From the NCBI RefSeq assembly GCF_016862975.1, contig NZ_BONZ01000045.1, positions 1 to 64,000 of the forward strand: 64,000 nucleotides of DNA, in the 5' to 3' direction. Within the stretch, counting starts at the first letter, position 1. Every line of letters starts with the position of its first letter. A program made the translations under genes and the position numbers. Shown one piece after another: positions 8,460 to 17,002 of this stretch. The notes below the pieces were generated by a model. The model did not search any database. It had not been told where the DNA came from and saw nothing but the letters and a program-made list of their open reading frames with translations. Source of the stretch: Rugosimonospora africana. Its GTDB lineage: Bacteria; Actinomycetota; Actinomycetes; Mycobacteriales; Micromonosporaceae.

Positions 8460-9758
8460 TCAGCTGCCCGCCAGGATGCCTTTGATGTGTCCCGCGGCCG
8501 TCGAGGTCGCCTGGTCGATCGAGGCCGATCCGGTGAAGAACGGATACAGGTCCTGTTCGACCTGCTTCTCGATCTCAGCGCCCTGCGGCGGCGTCTGGGG
8601 TGAGAACACCTGGTTGGATGCCTGGGCGACCTCCGCGTAGCTCACGCCCGGCGGCAAGCTCTTCTCCCACTCCGGGATCAGGGCCGTGGCACTCGGGACG
8701 TCCTCCTGGTTGGTGACGATGGGCTTTTGCCCATCGGCGGAGAACATGTACTTGACGACTTCCCAAGCGGCTTGCTGGTTCTTGGAACGGGAACCGACGG
8801 CGAGGCCGGTGCCGAAGGCCATCATCGTGGGATTGGCCGGATCGACCGTCGGAGGGGGTGCGATCCCGAAGCTGAGCCCCTGTTTGACGAAGTCGGGGAC
8901 GTCCCACAGGCCCGCCCAGATCATCGCGGTCTTGCCCTGGGCGAACAGCGCGTCACGGTTGACGTTCTGACCGAAGTTCGCGTAGTCCTTCATAGTGGGG
9001 GAAACCTTCAGCTTCGCTGCGAGGTCGTAGTATGCCTGCATCCCGCCGCGGAACTGCGACGAGTCGATCGCCGGCTTGTCCAGCGCGTCGTTGAGCAGGG
9101 TGCCGCCGAACGACCGGGCGACCGACTCGACGGCCTGCGGCCAGTTGTCGATCGCGACGCCGTACTGCACGGTCTTGCCGCCCTGGACGATCGTGAGCTT
9201 CTGAGCCGCGGCGGTGAACTCGTCCCAGGTCCAGCCGGCCTTCGGCAGCGCGACACCCGCCTTGTCGAACATCGTCTTGTTGTAGTAGAAGACCAGGTTT
9301 CCGCCACGGTCCGGCAGGGCGAACTGCTTGCCCTTCAGGTTGTATCCCTTGACGCGGGCCGCGTCCACGGTGTCCTCGAGCTTCAGGCCGGCGGACTGGA
9401 TTTTGGGCCCGAGGTCCAGGACCACTCCCCGCGACGCGAGTGACGGTCCGTCGGTGCCGTTGACCTCGATGATGTCCGGCGAGCTGTTGCCGGCGATCAT
9501 CGTGTCCACCTGTTGATCATAGTTGTCGACCGGGATGTTCTTGACGGTGACTTTGACCCCCGGATGCTGGGCGGTGTACGCATCCGCACGCTGCTGGTAG
9601 GTCTTGGTGTCGTTGCTGCTTCCCCAGATCGTCATGATGAGATTGGCGTGGTCCGCCGACCCCTGTTGTGATGCGCTTCCGCAGGCCGACATTCCCAGGC
9701 CCACCGCGGTCGCGGCGCCGGCCGCGACCATCGTCCGTAGGACGGCACGTCGCTTCAC
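8460..9758 (-). CDS. Extracellular sugar-binding lipoprotein of an ABC importer
   Basis: A 432-residue solute-binding protein. The N terminus has a signal peptide (MKRRAVLRTMVAAGAATAVG) ending in a lipobox around SAC (Cys26), so it is a lipoprotein. The mature part shows the family-1 binding-protein pattern (LIMTIWGSSNDTKTY, PDIIEVNG, VLDLGPKI). It is the first gene of a reverse-strand importer operon (8460-9758, 7519-8415, 6584-7519). Ligand cannot be read from sequence; context suggests a glycoside. Confidence 0.85.
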   Translation of the reverse strand: MKRRAVLRTMVAAGAATAVGLGMSACGSASQQGSADHANLIMTIWGSSNDTKTYQQRADAYTAQHPGVKVTVKNIPVDNYDQQVDTMIAGNSSPDIIEVNGTDGPSLASRGVVLDLGPKIQSAGLKLEDTVDAARVKGYNLKGKQFALPDRGGNLVFYYNKTMFDKAGVALPKAGWTWDEFTAAAQKLTIVQGGKTVQYGVAIDNWPQAVESVARSFGGTLLNDALDKPAIDSSQFRGGMQAYYDLAAKLKVSPTMKDYANFGQNVNRDALFAQGKTAMIWAGLWDVPDFVKQGLSFGIAPPPTVDPANPTMMAFGTGLAVGSRSKNQQAAWEVVKYMFSADGQKPIVTNQEDVPSATALIPEWEKSLPPGVSYAEVAQASNQVFSPQTPPQGAEIEKQVEQDLYPFFTGSASIDQATSTAAGHIKGILAGS

Positions 9759-9855
9759 TTTCTTTGTTCCTCTCCGCCGAATGAGCTAGTCGACCGAGAA
9801 TCAGCGACTGCTGGCCGAGGACGTCCGCCGGCTTCCCACGGCGGACGTCACCCCC

Positions 9856-9880
9856 GTAGCACCATCTCCTGGTGCGCTAC
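9856..9880. promoter_or_regulatory. Imperfect palindrome upstream of the binding-protein gene
   Basis: GTAGCACCA and TGGTGCGCTAC face each other around TCTCC with a two-base bulge. The site lies about 100 bases upstream of the reverse-strand binding-protein gene and could be an operator or leader hairpin for that importer. Confidence 0.3.
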
Positions 9881-10207
9881 GGATTGCGCCACAGTCACTA
9901 TGTGCGCGGCCCGTGGTGGCAGGCGATCCAGGGATCGCCGGCATCCGGGCAGCGGGTCAAGGGATCCGGACAGTCGTACTGACGGATGGTCCGCGCGTCT
10001 AACTCTCCGGCAACCTTGGCCGGTATCGCGCGCCGTCGGCGGAGCCTTATCCCCCTTGCGCGGGCCGGTTGTGTACGGCCAGGCGCAACGGTCCGGCGCT
10101 TCGTCAAAGTGCAGATCGAAGCTATAGATAAGTCTCAGTACGACCGATTCGGTACCTCCTGTTGACGGGCGCGTGACGATGTTGACAAGGAGGTAACCAT
10201 ACTTACT

Positions 10208-10394
10208 GACCTGTCAGCAAGAGGGGAACTGGGGGATTGTTGGCGCACCAATCGCCTCGCCCACACGTCGCCCGTGACTCAACGCCGCACGGGGCAGCCG
10301 CCCGGCGAGTCGCTGGTGTTCCCGACCGATCGAGACTGTCCACAGTGGAGTGTTCTCGCTTTCGACGGCGCACCCCCCCTCTTGCTGACAGGTC
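10208..10394. repeat. 187-base unit bounded by 19-base perfect inverted repeats
   Basis: GACCTGTCAGCAAGAGGGG at 10208-10226 is repeated in inverted form at 10376-10394. The 149 bases between them encode no plausible protein and include the palindrome TCCACAGTGGA. The layout resembles a small non-autonomous transposable element (MITE), but no target-site duplication is visible, so a regulatory inverted repeat remains possible. Confidence 0.5.
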
Positions 10395-10703
10395 GGCGAG
10401 TGTGGTTATGTGCTTGTCGCACAAGGCATGTCGAAGAGGTCGTGGGTGGGGTGAGGATCGCCGCGCCGACCGGCAGTCCGCTTCCCCTGCCGTTGACTCG
10501 TCGGCTCTTTCGACGCCGCAACACCTGAGCCGCTGTGCGCACACCCGGCTGCGGAACGAGACATCTCCCCCGTCAGTCAGTCGGCCACACCCATTCTGCC
10601 GTCGCGCGTACCGCGACGGATGGCAGCGCGGCCGTGCCCGGCCCGCGCCTGCCTCCACCACATCGATCGGTCGCATCCGACCGGAACAAGAGGACAGGAC
10701 GCC

Positions 10704-11543
10704 ATGACGAACCAGATCAAGCTCGGCCTTGTCACCGACGTGGTCCCCATCGAGGAAATCGCGGAGGGTTGGGACTTCTACGAGATTCCCAACTCCGTCC
10801 ACATCCTTCCCATGCACAGCGAGGCAGATTGGGCCGCCAACCGCGACCGGTACCGGGCACGCGGCGTCCCGACGCCGGTGGCAAGCCACTACGTGAGCGG
10901 CACCAACCCCGAGTTTGGGTTCGGATCCTTCGCATCTGGGCCGTCCTACGACCGGGAGCAGCAACTGTTCTGGGCCTCCCGCTCCTTCCGCAGGATGAGC
11001 GAAATCGGAGTCAAGGTCGTCGGGGTGTGGGGCGGCTTCTTCCGGTGCCCTGAGGGATACTCGCGAGCCAAGGCATTCGATGACGCGACGAGCTTCTGCA
11101 ACATCCTCGCCGACGAAGGCGACCGGCACGGCATCGAGATCGCACTGGAGCCGAATGCCGACCCGGACACCCTTTTCCCGAGCTATCGAGAGGGCCTGGC
11201 CTTCGCCAAGTCGGTCAACCGCGAGTCCATCAAGATGATGGTCGACCTGAACTACTTCATCAAGCTCAACGAGCCGTTTGACATCATCCGCGAGGATCCG
11301 AGCTACTGCCTGCACGTGCAGATGGCCGGCGAGGGCAACGGTCACTCGCAGACCAACATCGAACCCCGCACCGAAGCCTACGACGAGCTGTTCACGGTGC
11401 TGAAAGACATCGGGTACCACAGCACCGTGTCGGTGGCGGCCCCGTGGTTGAGCTCGACCGGCTCCGACCCGATCAACTACGCCTACGAGACGCAGACCAC
11501 CCTGAAGTACATGCAGGACCTGCGGGACGCGCACTTCGGCTGA
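10704..11543 (+). CDS. Sugar phosphate isomerase/epimerase (xylose-isomerase-like TIM barrel)
   Basis: A 279-residue protein with the AP-endonuclease-2/xylose-isomerase-like barrel pattern: metal-ligand stretches IEIALEPNADP, IKMMVDLNYFI, and YCLHVQMAGEGNG. Such proteins isomerise, epimerise, dehydrate or open sugars and keto-sugars with a divalent metal. ATG 10704 follows an AGAGGA ribosome site; the longer upstream frame is not supported. A ThuA-like gene follows by 15 bases, a pairing typical of glycoside oxidation pathways. Exact reaction unknown. Confidence 0.75.
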   Translation: MTNQIKLGLVTDVVPIEEIAEGWDFYEIPNSVHILPMHSEADWAANRDRYRARGVPTPVASHYVSGTNPEFGFGSFASGPSYDREQQLFWASRSFRRMSEIGVKVVGVWGGFFRCPEGYSRAKAFDDATSFCNILADEGDRHGIEIALEPNADPDTLFPSYREGLAFAKSVNRESIKMMVDLNYFIKLNEPFDIIREDPSYCLHVQMAGEGNGHSQTNIEPRTEAYDELFTVLKDIGYHSTVSVAAPWLSSTGSDPINYAYETQTTLKYMQDLRDAHFG

Positions 11544-11558
11544 GAGGAAGCTGCAGGC

Positions 11559-12197
11559 ATGGCCGACAGGGTGAAAGCCGCGGTCATCACCGAATGGCAC
11601 CCGTTCGATGTCATGAACTTCCAAGCGCTGCTCTGGCGGTTGGACGGCATCGACGCCTATCCACAGGCGTGGGACATCTTCGCACAGGACCCCAACCGCG
11701 ACCTCTACGACGTGGTCGTGTACTACAACATGAGCTTTCCCGCACCGGCCGAGAGTGACCCCCGGCGGCGGTACCTGGAGGACCAGCTCGGCAGCACCCC
11801 GCAGGGCATCGTGCTGCTGCACCACGCGATCCTGAGCTACGAGAACTGGCCGTTCTGGAACGTGGTGTCGGGCACGACCGACCGCAGCTTCAAGTACTTC
11901 CCCAGCCAACAGCTGCGGTGCCGGGTAGTGAGTGACCGACACCCGATCACCCGAGGGGTCGGCGACTTCAGGATCGTCGACGAGTCCTACGCGATGGCCG
12001 AGCCCGACGAGGACAACGAAGTCCTCGTCACGACCGACCATCCCAAGAGCCTGCGGTCGATCGCCTGGACCCGCGACTACCGGAGCAGCCGCGTGTTCTG
12101 CTACCAGTCCGGGCACGACAACTCCACCTGGAGCGACAGCACCTTCCAGACTCTGCTGCGCCGGGGGATCCTCTGGGCCGCACGACGTCTGGACTGA
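11559..12197 (+). CDS. ThuA-like protein (trehalose utilisation family)
   Basis: A 212-residue ThuA-domain protein with a glutamine-amidotransferase-like fold: VVVYYNM near residues 50-56, GIVLLHHAILSY near 86-97, and the end FCYQSGHDNSTWSDSTFQTLLRRG typical of the family. ThuA works with the Gfo/Idh-type ThuB in 3-keto-disaccharide metabolism in rhizobia. Here it sits directly after a TIM-barrel sugar isomerase and before a strong terminator. Its reaction is not established for the family as a whole; a role in keto-glycoside breakdown is inferred. Confidence 0.75.
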   Translation: MADRVKAAVITEWHPFDVMNFQALLWRLDGIDAYPQAWDIFAQDPNRDLYDVVVYYNMSFPAPAESDPRRRYLEDQLGSTPQGIVLLHHAILSYENWPFWNVVSGTTDRSFKYFPSQQLRCRVVSDRHPITRGVGDFRIVDESYAMAEPDEDNEVLVTTDHPKSLRSIAWTRDYRSSRVFCYQSGHDNSTWSDSTFQTLLRRGILWAARRLD

Positions 12198-12213
12198 CGC
12201 GGACGAGCTGACT

Positions 12214-12249
12214 CACCGGGCGGAGCCGCAACGCCGGAGCCGCCCGGTG
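12214..12249 (+). terminator. Terminator after the ThuA gene
   Basis: CACCGGGCGG (12214-12223) pairs with CCGCCCGGTG (12240-12249), a 10-base perfect GC-rich stem 17 bases after the ThuA stop and before the convergent dehydratase gene. It could terminate from both sides. No U-tract is present. Confidence 0.6.
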
Positions 12250-12305
12250 GTCCGCTCGCATCGACGATCGGATCGGCCGACGCTCCACAATGGACTCGAG
12301 CCCGA

Positions 12306-13526
12306 TCAGTGCTCGGTTGCCGGGCGCGCGTACTGGAATTCGTGGTCGGCGGTGACCGCCAGTTCGCGCGCCAGTTCTTCGTTGAGGTCGTGGCCCATGC
12401 CGGGACGGTCGGTGGGCCACAGGTACCCGCGTTCCCAATGCAGCGGTTCGTCGAGGAGTTCGGCGTACACGCCGTCGTACCGCCCGTTGCCCTCCATGAT
12501 CAGAAGGTTGGGCAGCGTCAGGGCAAGTTGCAGGGACGCGGCCGCGACCAGGGGCCCGCCGAACACGTGCGGGGTGACCTGGCGGAACGTCGCCTCTGCG
12601 AGTGCCGAAATCTTCTTGGCTTCGAGAAGGCCGCCGACCTGGCTGACGTCGAAGTTGAAGATCGACGCCGCGTCGTGCCGGACGAGGCGGGCGAACTCCG
12701 CCTTTGATGCCAGGCGTTCTCCCGCGGCGATCGGCACGGTCGTGGAGCGGGCCACGAGCGCCATCTCCTCGGCCAGTTCGGGCGGGACCGGCTCCTCGAA
12801 CCAGAGCGGGTCGAACCGCTCGATGCGCCGGGCCACTCGAACGGCGCCCGAGGTGGTGAACTGGCCGTGCGTGCCGAGCATGAGATCGGCCCGGGAGCCG
12901 ACGGCCGACCGGATCGCCGCCAGCAGCGCCTCCGTGTGGTCGAGCAGCTCGCCGGTCGGCTGTACCGGCACGAACTGCCCGGCAAGCGAGTCGCCGCCGG
13001 TGAGCAGCGGGAACGGGTCGAGCTTGAGGCCGGTGAACCCCTCGTCGACCAGCTGGGCCGCCCGCCGGCCGACCGCCTCGGGATCGGACCAGAACGCGGC
13101 ACCGGACGGGCCGTCGGGCGGTGGGGAGAGGTAGCTGTACAGGCGGACGGACCGCCGTATGCGGCCGCCCAGCAGGGCGTGTACCGGCCGGCCCAGCGAC
13201 TTGCCGAGCGCGTCCCACAGGGCGACCTCTATGCCGCTCAGTACGGCGAGCTTGGTGAGGTCAGCGATGTGCGTGTAGTGGCTGTTGTACACGCGCTGGT
13301 ACAGCGACTCGATCTCTTCCACGGGCCTGCCGAGAACGAAGTCCTCGACCATGCCCTCGATGACCCGGACGAGTGTCAGCGGGCGCGAGTACACCGACGA
13401 CGTGAAGATCTCACCGTACCCGGACGTACCCGTATCGGTGTCGATCCGTACGAACATCCACACCGGACCCCCGATGCTCGGGGTCGGGTTGGCGACGGCG
13501 AACACCTCGAAGCCGTTGACCCTCAC
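12306..13526 (-). CDS. Mandelate racemase/enolase-superfamily sugar-acid dehydratase
   Basis: A 406-residue enolase-superfamily protein with an N-terminal capping domain (about 1-130) and a C-terminal barrel. Visible motifs are GLKLDPF at the second strand, PLWFEEPVPPE and PIAAGERLASK carrying two metal-ligand Glu residues, and TPHVFGGP near the catalytic His. The first-ligand stretch reads LGTHGQF, with Gly where many relatives have Asp. The family dehydrates or epimerises aldonic acids. It is divergent from the second importer and shares its regulatory region, so it probably acts on a sugar acid from the same substrate. Confidence 0.8.
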   Translation of the reverse strand: MRVNGFEVFAVANPTPSIGGPVWMFVRIDTDTGTSGYGEIFTSSVYSRPLTLVRVIEGMVEDFVLGRPVEEIESLYQRVYNSHYTHIADLTKLAVLSGIEVALWDALGKSLGRPVHALLGGRIRRSVRLYSYLSPPPDGPSGAAFWSDPEAVGRRAAQLVDEGFTGLKLDPFPLLTGGDSLAGQFVPVQPTGELLDHTEALLAAIRSAVGSRADLMLGTHGQFTTSGAVRVARRIERFDPLWFEEPVPPELAEEMALVARSTTVPIAAGERLASKAEFARLVRHDAASIFNFDVSQVGGLLEAKKISALAEATFRQVTPHVFGGPLVAAASLQLALTLPNLLIMEGNGRYDGVYAELLDEPLHWERGYLWPTDRPGMGHDLNEELARELAVTADHEFQYARPATEH

Positions 13527-13662
13527 CGGTTCACCTCAACCAACGCGCCCGCAGGCTGTGCAACGACCACCACGCGCGGGTCACTCCTTCCTTGGATCGG
13601 GTCGAGCAAGGTCTGATGGAGTTCGGACAGGATACGTCGACAACGGTCGGCGGTTGCGCCCT

Positions 13663-13684
13663 ATCGAACATATCCTTGTTCGAT
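13663..13684. promoter_or_regulatory. Palindromic operator candidate ATCGAACA-N6-TGTTCGAT
   Basis: Perfect eight-base half-sites flank TATCCT in the 250-base region between the divergent dehydratase and importer genes. Its size and symmetry suit a dimeric repressor, most simply the DeoR regulator encoded at the end of the importer operon (18884-19720). Confidence 0.5.
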
Positions 13685-13776
13685 TGACACCAACCAAGGC
13701 CTGATGCTCCAATGGCAACACTTATCGCCGAGGCCGGGCGACGTCCCTCGCCCGCCACCTGACTAGGAGCTGCGCG

Positions 13777-15078
13777 ATGAAGATCAGAACGTTCGCAGCC
13801 TGCGTACCGGTGATGCTCCTGGCCGCCGCCCTGACCGCCTGCTCTCACGGCGACGCCGGCTCCGGCGACGCCGACGCGACGCTCAGTTACTGGGCCAGCA
13901 ACCAGGGTGCAAGCCTGGACAACGATAAAAAGATCCTCACCCCCGAGCTGGACAAGTTCACCCAGCAGACCGGGATCAAGGTCAAGCTCGAGGTCGTGCC
14001 GTGGACCGACCTGACCAACAACACGCTCGCCGCCGCGGTCAGCGGGCGCGGCCCGGACGTGCTGAACATCGGCAACACCAATGCCGCGACGTTCGAATCC
14101 ACCGGGGCGTTCTACGCCTTCGACGACGCGGCCTTTCAGAAGATCGGCGGCAAGGACCGGTTCGTCGCCAGTGCCCTGGCCACGGCCGGGGTCGCCGGCC
14201 ACCCGCCGACCTCGATCCCGCTGTACAGCCAGGTCTACGCGCTGTACTACAACAAGAAGCTGTTCGCCGACGCCGGCCTGCAACCGCCCGCCACGTGGGA
14301 AGACCTGGTATCGGACGCACAGAAGTTGACCGACCCGGCACAGAAGCGCTACGGCATCGTCATCCCGGGCGCCACGGTCAACTCCAGCATGCACTTCTCG
14401 TTCATCTTCGGGCAGCAGCACGGCGGGTCGCCGTTCGACAAGGACGGCAAGCCGACCTTCACCTCGCAGGGGGTGATCGACGGCGTGAAGCAGTACGTCG
14501 ACCTGCTCAGCCGGTACCACGTGGTGAACCCGAGCGATGCCCAGTACACGGACGCCTCCCAGTCGGCAGGCGAGTTCGCCCACGGCCAGGCGGCCATGTA
14601 CATGGCGCAGACCTCCGGCATCAACGTCCTGGCGCAGAACGGCATGACACCCGACCAGTACGGGATCGCGCCGATACCGGCGCCGGCCAGCGGGCAGAAG
14701 GTGTCCAGTTTCGTCGCCGGTACCAACATTTCCATCTTCAAGAAGACCAAGCACCTGGACGCGGCCCTGCAGTTCGTGAAGTTCATGACCAGCAGCCAGG
14801 AGCAGGAGATCCTCAACAAGGCGTACACCACGCAGCCGGCCGTCAAGGACGCCCCCGCGGCGTTCACCGACGACAAGCAGAAGCTGGACGTGTTCACCCA
14901 GATCCTGGCCGACTACGCCAAGCCGCTGCCCCTGGTGTCCGGTGTGCAGGCGTACCAGGCCAACGTCGGCGGCGCGGTCGTCTCGCTCATCGCGAAGGCG
15001 GCGACCGGCGCCACCATCAGCGACGGCGACGTGAAGGTCGCGCTGGAACAGGCTCAGCAGAAGATGGGCGCCAAGTGA
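13777..15078 (+). CDS. Extracellular sugar-binding lipoprotein of a second ABC importer
   Basis: A 433-residue solute-binding protein with signal peptide and lipobox (LTAC, Cys22), then family-1 motifs such as ATLSYWASNQGAS, GRGPDVLNIGN and a hinge region PLYSQVYALYYNKKLF. The ATG follows TAGGAG. It begins an operon with two permeases, a PfkB kinase, an aldolase and a DeoR regulator, so its ligand is probably the sugar those enzymes degrade. A strong hairpin after the gene should let the binding protein be made in excess over the permeases. Confidence 0.85.
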   Translation: MKIRTFAACVPVMLLAAALTACSHGDAGSGDADATLSYWASNQGASLDNDKKILTPELDKFTQQTGIKVKLEVVPWTDLTNNTLAAAVSGRGPDVLNIGNTNAATFESTGAFYAFDDAAFQKIGGKDRFVASALATAGVAGHPPTSIPLYSQVYALYYNKKLFADAGLQPPATWEDLVSDAQKLTDPAQKRYGIVIPGATVNSSMHFSFIFGQQHGGSPFDKDGKPTFTSQGVIDGVKQYVDLLSRYHVVNPSDAQYTDASQSAGEFAHGQAAMYMAQTSGINVLAQNGMTPDQYGIAPIPAPASGQKVSSFVAGTNISIFKKTKHLDAALQFVKFMTSSQEQEILNKAYTTQPAVKDAPAAFTDDKQKLDVFTQILADYAKPLPLVSGVQAYQANVGGAVVSLIAKAATGATISDGDVKVALEQAQQKMGAK

Positions 15079-15115
15079 GGCTGGCGCCCGCCCGATGACC
15101 GAAACCACGGCCGCT

Positions 15116-15149
15116 GGCGTCCGGGTCGACAGGTGCCGACCCGGACGCC
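15116..15149 (+). terminator. Attenuator hairpin between binding protein and permease
   Basis: GGCGTCCGGGTCG (15116-15128) and CGACCCGGACGCC (15137-15149) form a 13-base perfect stem with an eight-base loop. It lies 37 bases after the binding-protein stop and 22 before the permease start, a common place for partial termination in importer operons. Confidence 0.65.
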
Positions 15150-15171
15150 GGCCGGCGCGAGGAGAACCGCC

Positions 15172-16161
15172 ATGGCAGTGACGCTCCCAGGGCCACACAC
15201 GCCGACGTCGGTGGCGGGCACGACGAGCCCGGACCCGACCCCATCGCGCCGCAGGAGGTTCACCTGGGCGCGGAGCACGCCCTACCTTCTGATCGCCCCG
15301 GCCATCGCCTTCGAACTGCTCGTGCATGTCATCCCGATGCTCGTGGGCATCTTCATGAGCCTCATCCAGCTCACCCAGTTCTACGTCACCAACTGGTCGG
15401 CGGCTCCGTTCACCGGGATCGGCAACTACCGCGTCGCGCTGGACTTCTCCGGCCCGCTCGGACAGCAGCTCGCCCGGTCGTTCGGCATCACGCTGGGCTT
15501 CACGGTTCTGGTCGTGGGCATCTCCTTCGGCTTCGGTACGTCGGCGTCGCTGGTACTGCAACGGGTGGTACGCGGCCGTGGTCCACTGCGGACACTGTTT
15601 CTCATCCCGTACGCGCTGCCCGCCTACGCCGGCATCATCACCTGGAAGTTCATGCTTCAGCGCGACAACGGGCTGCTGAACCAGCTGCTGGTCGACGACC
15701 TGCACCTGGCGCACGGCCGGCCGTTCTGGCTGATCGGCGGCAACGCGTTCGTGTCGCTGGTCGTGGTCTCGGTCTGGCAGCAGTGGCCGTTCGCGTTCCT
15801 CATGACGATGGCCGGCATGCAGGTGATCCCCGAGGACGTGTACCAGGCGGCCGCGATCGACGGCGCCAGCACCTGGCAGCAGGTCCGCCACATCACGCTG
15901 CGCATGATGCGGCCGGTCAACGCGGTTCTGGTGCTGTTGCTGTTCCTCTGGACCTTCCGGGAGTTCAACACTCCGTACGTGCTGTTCGGGCCGACCCCGC
16001 CGGAGTCCGCGGACCTGCTGACCGTGCACATCTACGCGAGTTCCTTCATCACGTGGAACTTCGGCCTGGGCTCGGCGATGTCGGTACTGCTGATGCTGTT
16101 CCTCATTGTCGTCGCCGGGCTGTGGGCGTTGTGGAACAGAAGGGTGAACCGCGATGCGTGA
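15172..16161 (+). CDS. ABC sugar transporter permease (MalF/UgpA type)
   Basis: A 329-residue CUT1 permease. After a Ser/Pro/Thr-rich cytoplasmic head of about 40 residues come six membrane segments, with the EAA loop IPEDVYQAAAIDGASTWQQV near residues 222-241. ATG 15172 is chosen because AGGAGAA lies six bases upstream; a longer frame would start inside the attenuator. It overlaps the next permease by eight bases. It carries the sugar across the membrane with the partner permease and an ATPase not encoded here. Confidence 0.85.
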   Translation: MAVTLPGPHTPTSVAGTTSPDPTPSRRRRFTWARSTPYLLIAPAIAFELLVHVIPMLVGIFMSLIQLTQFYVTNWSAAPFTGIGNYRVALDFSGPLGQQLARSFGITLGFTVLVVGISFGFGTSASLVLQRVVRGRGPLRTLFLIPYALPAYAGIITWKFMLQRDNGLLNQLLVDDLHLAHGRPFWLIGGNAFVSLVVVSVWQQWPFAFLMTMAGMQVIPEDVYQAAAIDGASTWQQVRHITLRMMRPVNAVLVLLLFLWTFREFNTPYVLFGPTPPESADLLTVHIYASSFITWNFGLGSAMSVLLMLFLIVVAGLWALWNRRVNRDA

Positions 16162-16996
16162 ACAGTTGTCCTTCCGCGTATTTCGCTGGCTGGTTCTGGT
16201 GCCGCTGGGCCTGTTCGCCGTGGTGCCGCTGTATGTCATGCTCACCTCGGCGCTCAAGCCGCTGCGCGACGTGCAGGGCGACTTCCAGTGGTGGCCGAAG
16301 AACCTGACGCTGCGACCGTTCATCGACATGTGGTCGACCGTGCCGCTGGCTCAGTACTTCGTCAACAGCCTCATCGTGACCACCGCCGCCACCGTCTGCA
16401 GCGTGGTCATCGCGGTGTTCGCCGCCTACGCCGTTTCCCGCTACCGGTTCCGGGGCCGGGGTACCTTCGCCGGAGTCATCCTGTCCACCCAGATGTTCCC
16501 GGGCGTGCTGTTCCTGCTGCCGTTGTTCATCATCTTCGTGAACATCGACAATGCTCTCGGCTTCACCTTCCTGTACCAGACCCGGGTCGGCCTGGTCGTC
16601 ACGTACCTGACGTTCACTCTGCCGTTCTCGGTCTGGATGCTGGCCAGCTACTTCGACGGCATCCCGCGCGACCTGGACGAGTGTGCCCGGGTGGACGGCA
16701 CGAGTGCGCTGGGTGCGCTGTTCCGCATCATCCTGCCCACCGCTCGGCCCGGAGTCATCGCGGTCGCCGTCTACTCCTTCATGACCGCCTGGGGAGAGAT
16801 CCTGTTCGCGTCGCAGCTGACCAACAGCGACAGCCGGACGCTGGCGGTGGGCCTGCAGAGTTACGCCACCGAGAACAACGTCTACTGGAATCAGGTGATG
16901 GCCGCGGCCCTGGTGGTCAGCGTGCCTATCGTCGCCGGGTTCCTGCTGCTGCAACGGTACCTGGTCGCCGGCCTCACCGCCGGCGCGGTGAAGTAG
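16154..16996 (+). CDS. ABC sugar transporter permease (MalG type)
   Basis: A 280-residue CUT1 permease with six membrane segments. The EAA loop is IPRDLDECARVDGTSALGAL, and the typical end RYLVAGLTAGAVK is present. It starts inside the end of the preceding permease gene and is followed after six bases by the PfkB-type kinase, which ties uptake to phosphorylation. ATPase presumably shared from elsewhere. Confidence 0.85.
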   Translation: MREQLSFRVFRWLVLVPLGLFAVVPLYVMLTSALKPLRDVQGDFQWWPKNLTLRPFIDMWSTVPLAQYFVNSLIVTTAATVCSVVIAVFAAYAVSRYRFRGRGTFAGVILSTQMFPGVLFLLPLFIIFVNIDNALGFTFLYQTRVGLVVTYLTFTLPFSVWMLASYFDGIPRDLDECARVDGTSALGALFRIILPTARPGVIAVAVYSFMTAWGEILFASQLTNSDSRTLAVGLQSYATENNVYWNQVMAAALVVSVPIVAGFLLLQRYLVAGLTAGAVK

Positions 16997-17002
16997 GCAC
17001 CG

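Larger units (their letters stand above)
9759..10703. other. Long divergent intergenic region with repeats
   Basis: About 945 bases between a reverse importer operon and forward catabolic genes. No convincing gene on either strand. It contains an imperfect palindrome (9856-9880), a pair of GTTGAC direct repeats 20 bases apart (10161, 10181), a perfect AAGGAGGT at 10187-10194 with no good gene after it, and a 187-base unit with 19-base inverted ends (10208-10394). Confidence 0.6.

Noticed and set aside
10237-10707. Open frames in the long region before the TIM-barrel gene
   Set aside because: Low-complexity Arg/Ser/Pro translations, no ribosome site at any start, and they run through the inverted-repeat unit.
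13531-16329. A 932-codon open frame on the reverse strand
   Set aside because: It is the antisense shadow of the binding-protein and permease genes in GC-rich DNA; the translation has no domain and is rich in Arg, Gly and Asp/His repeats typical of shadows.
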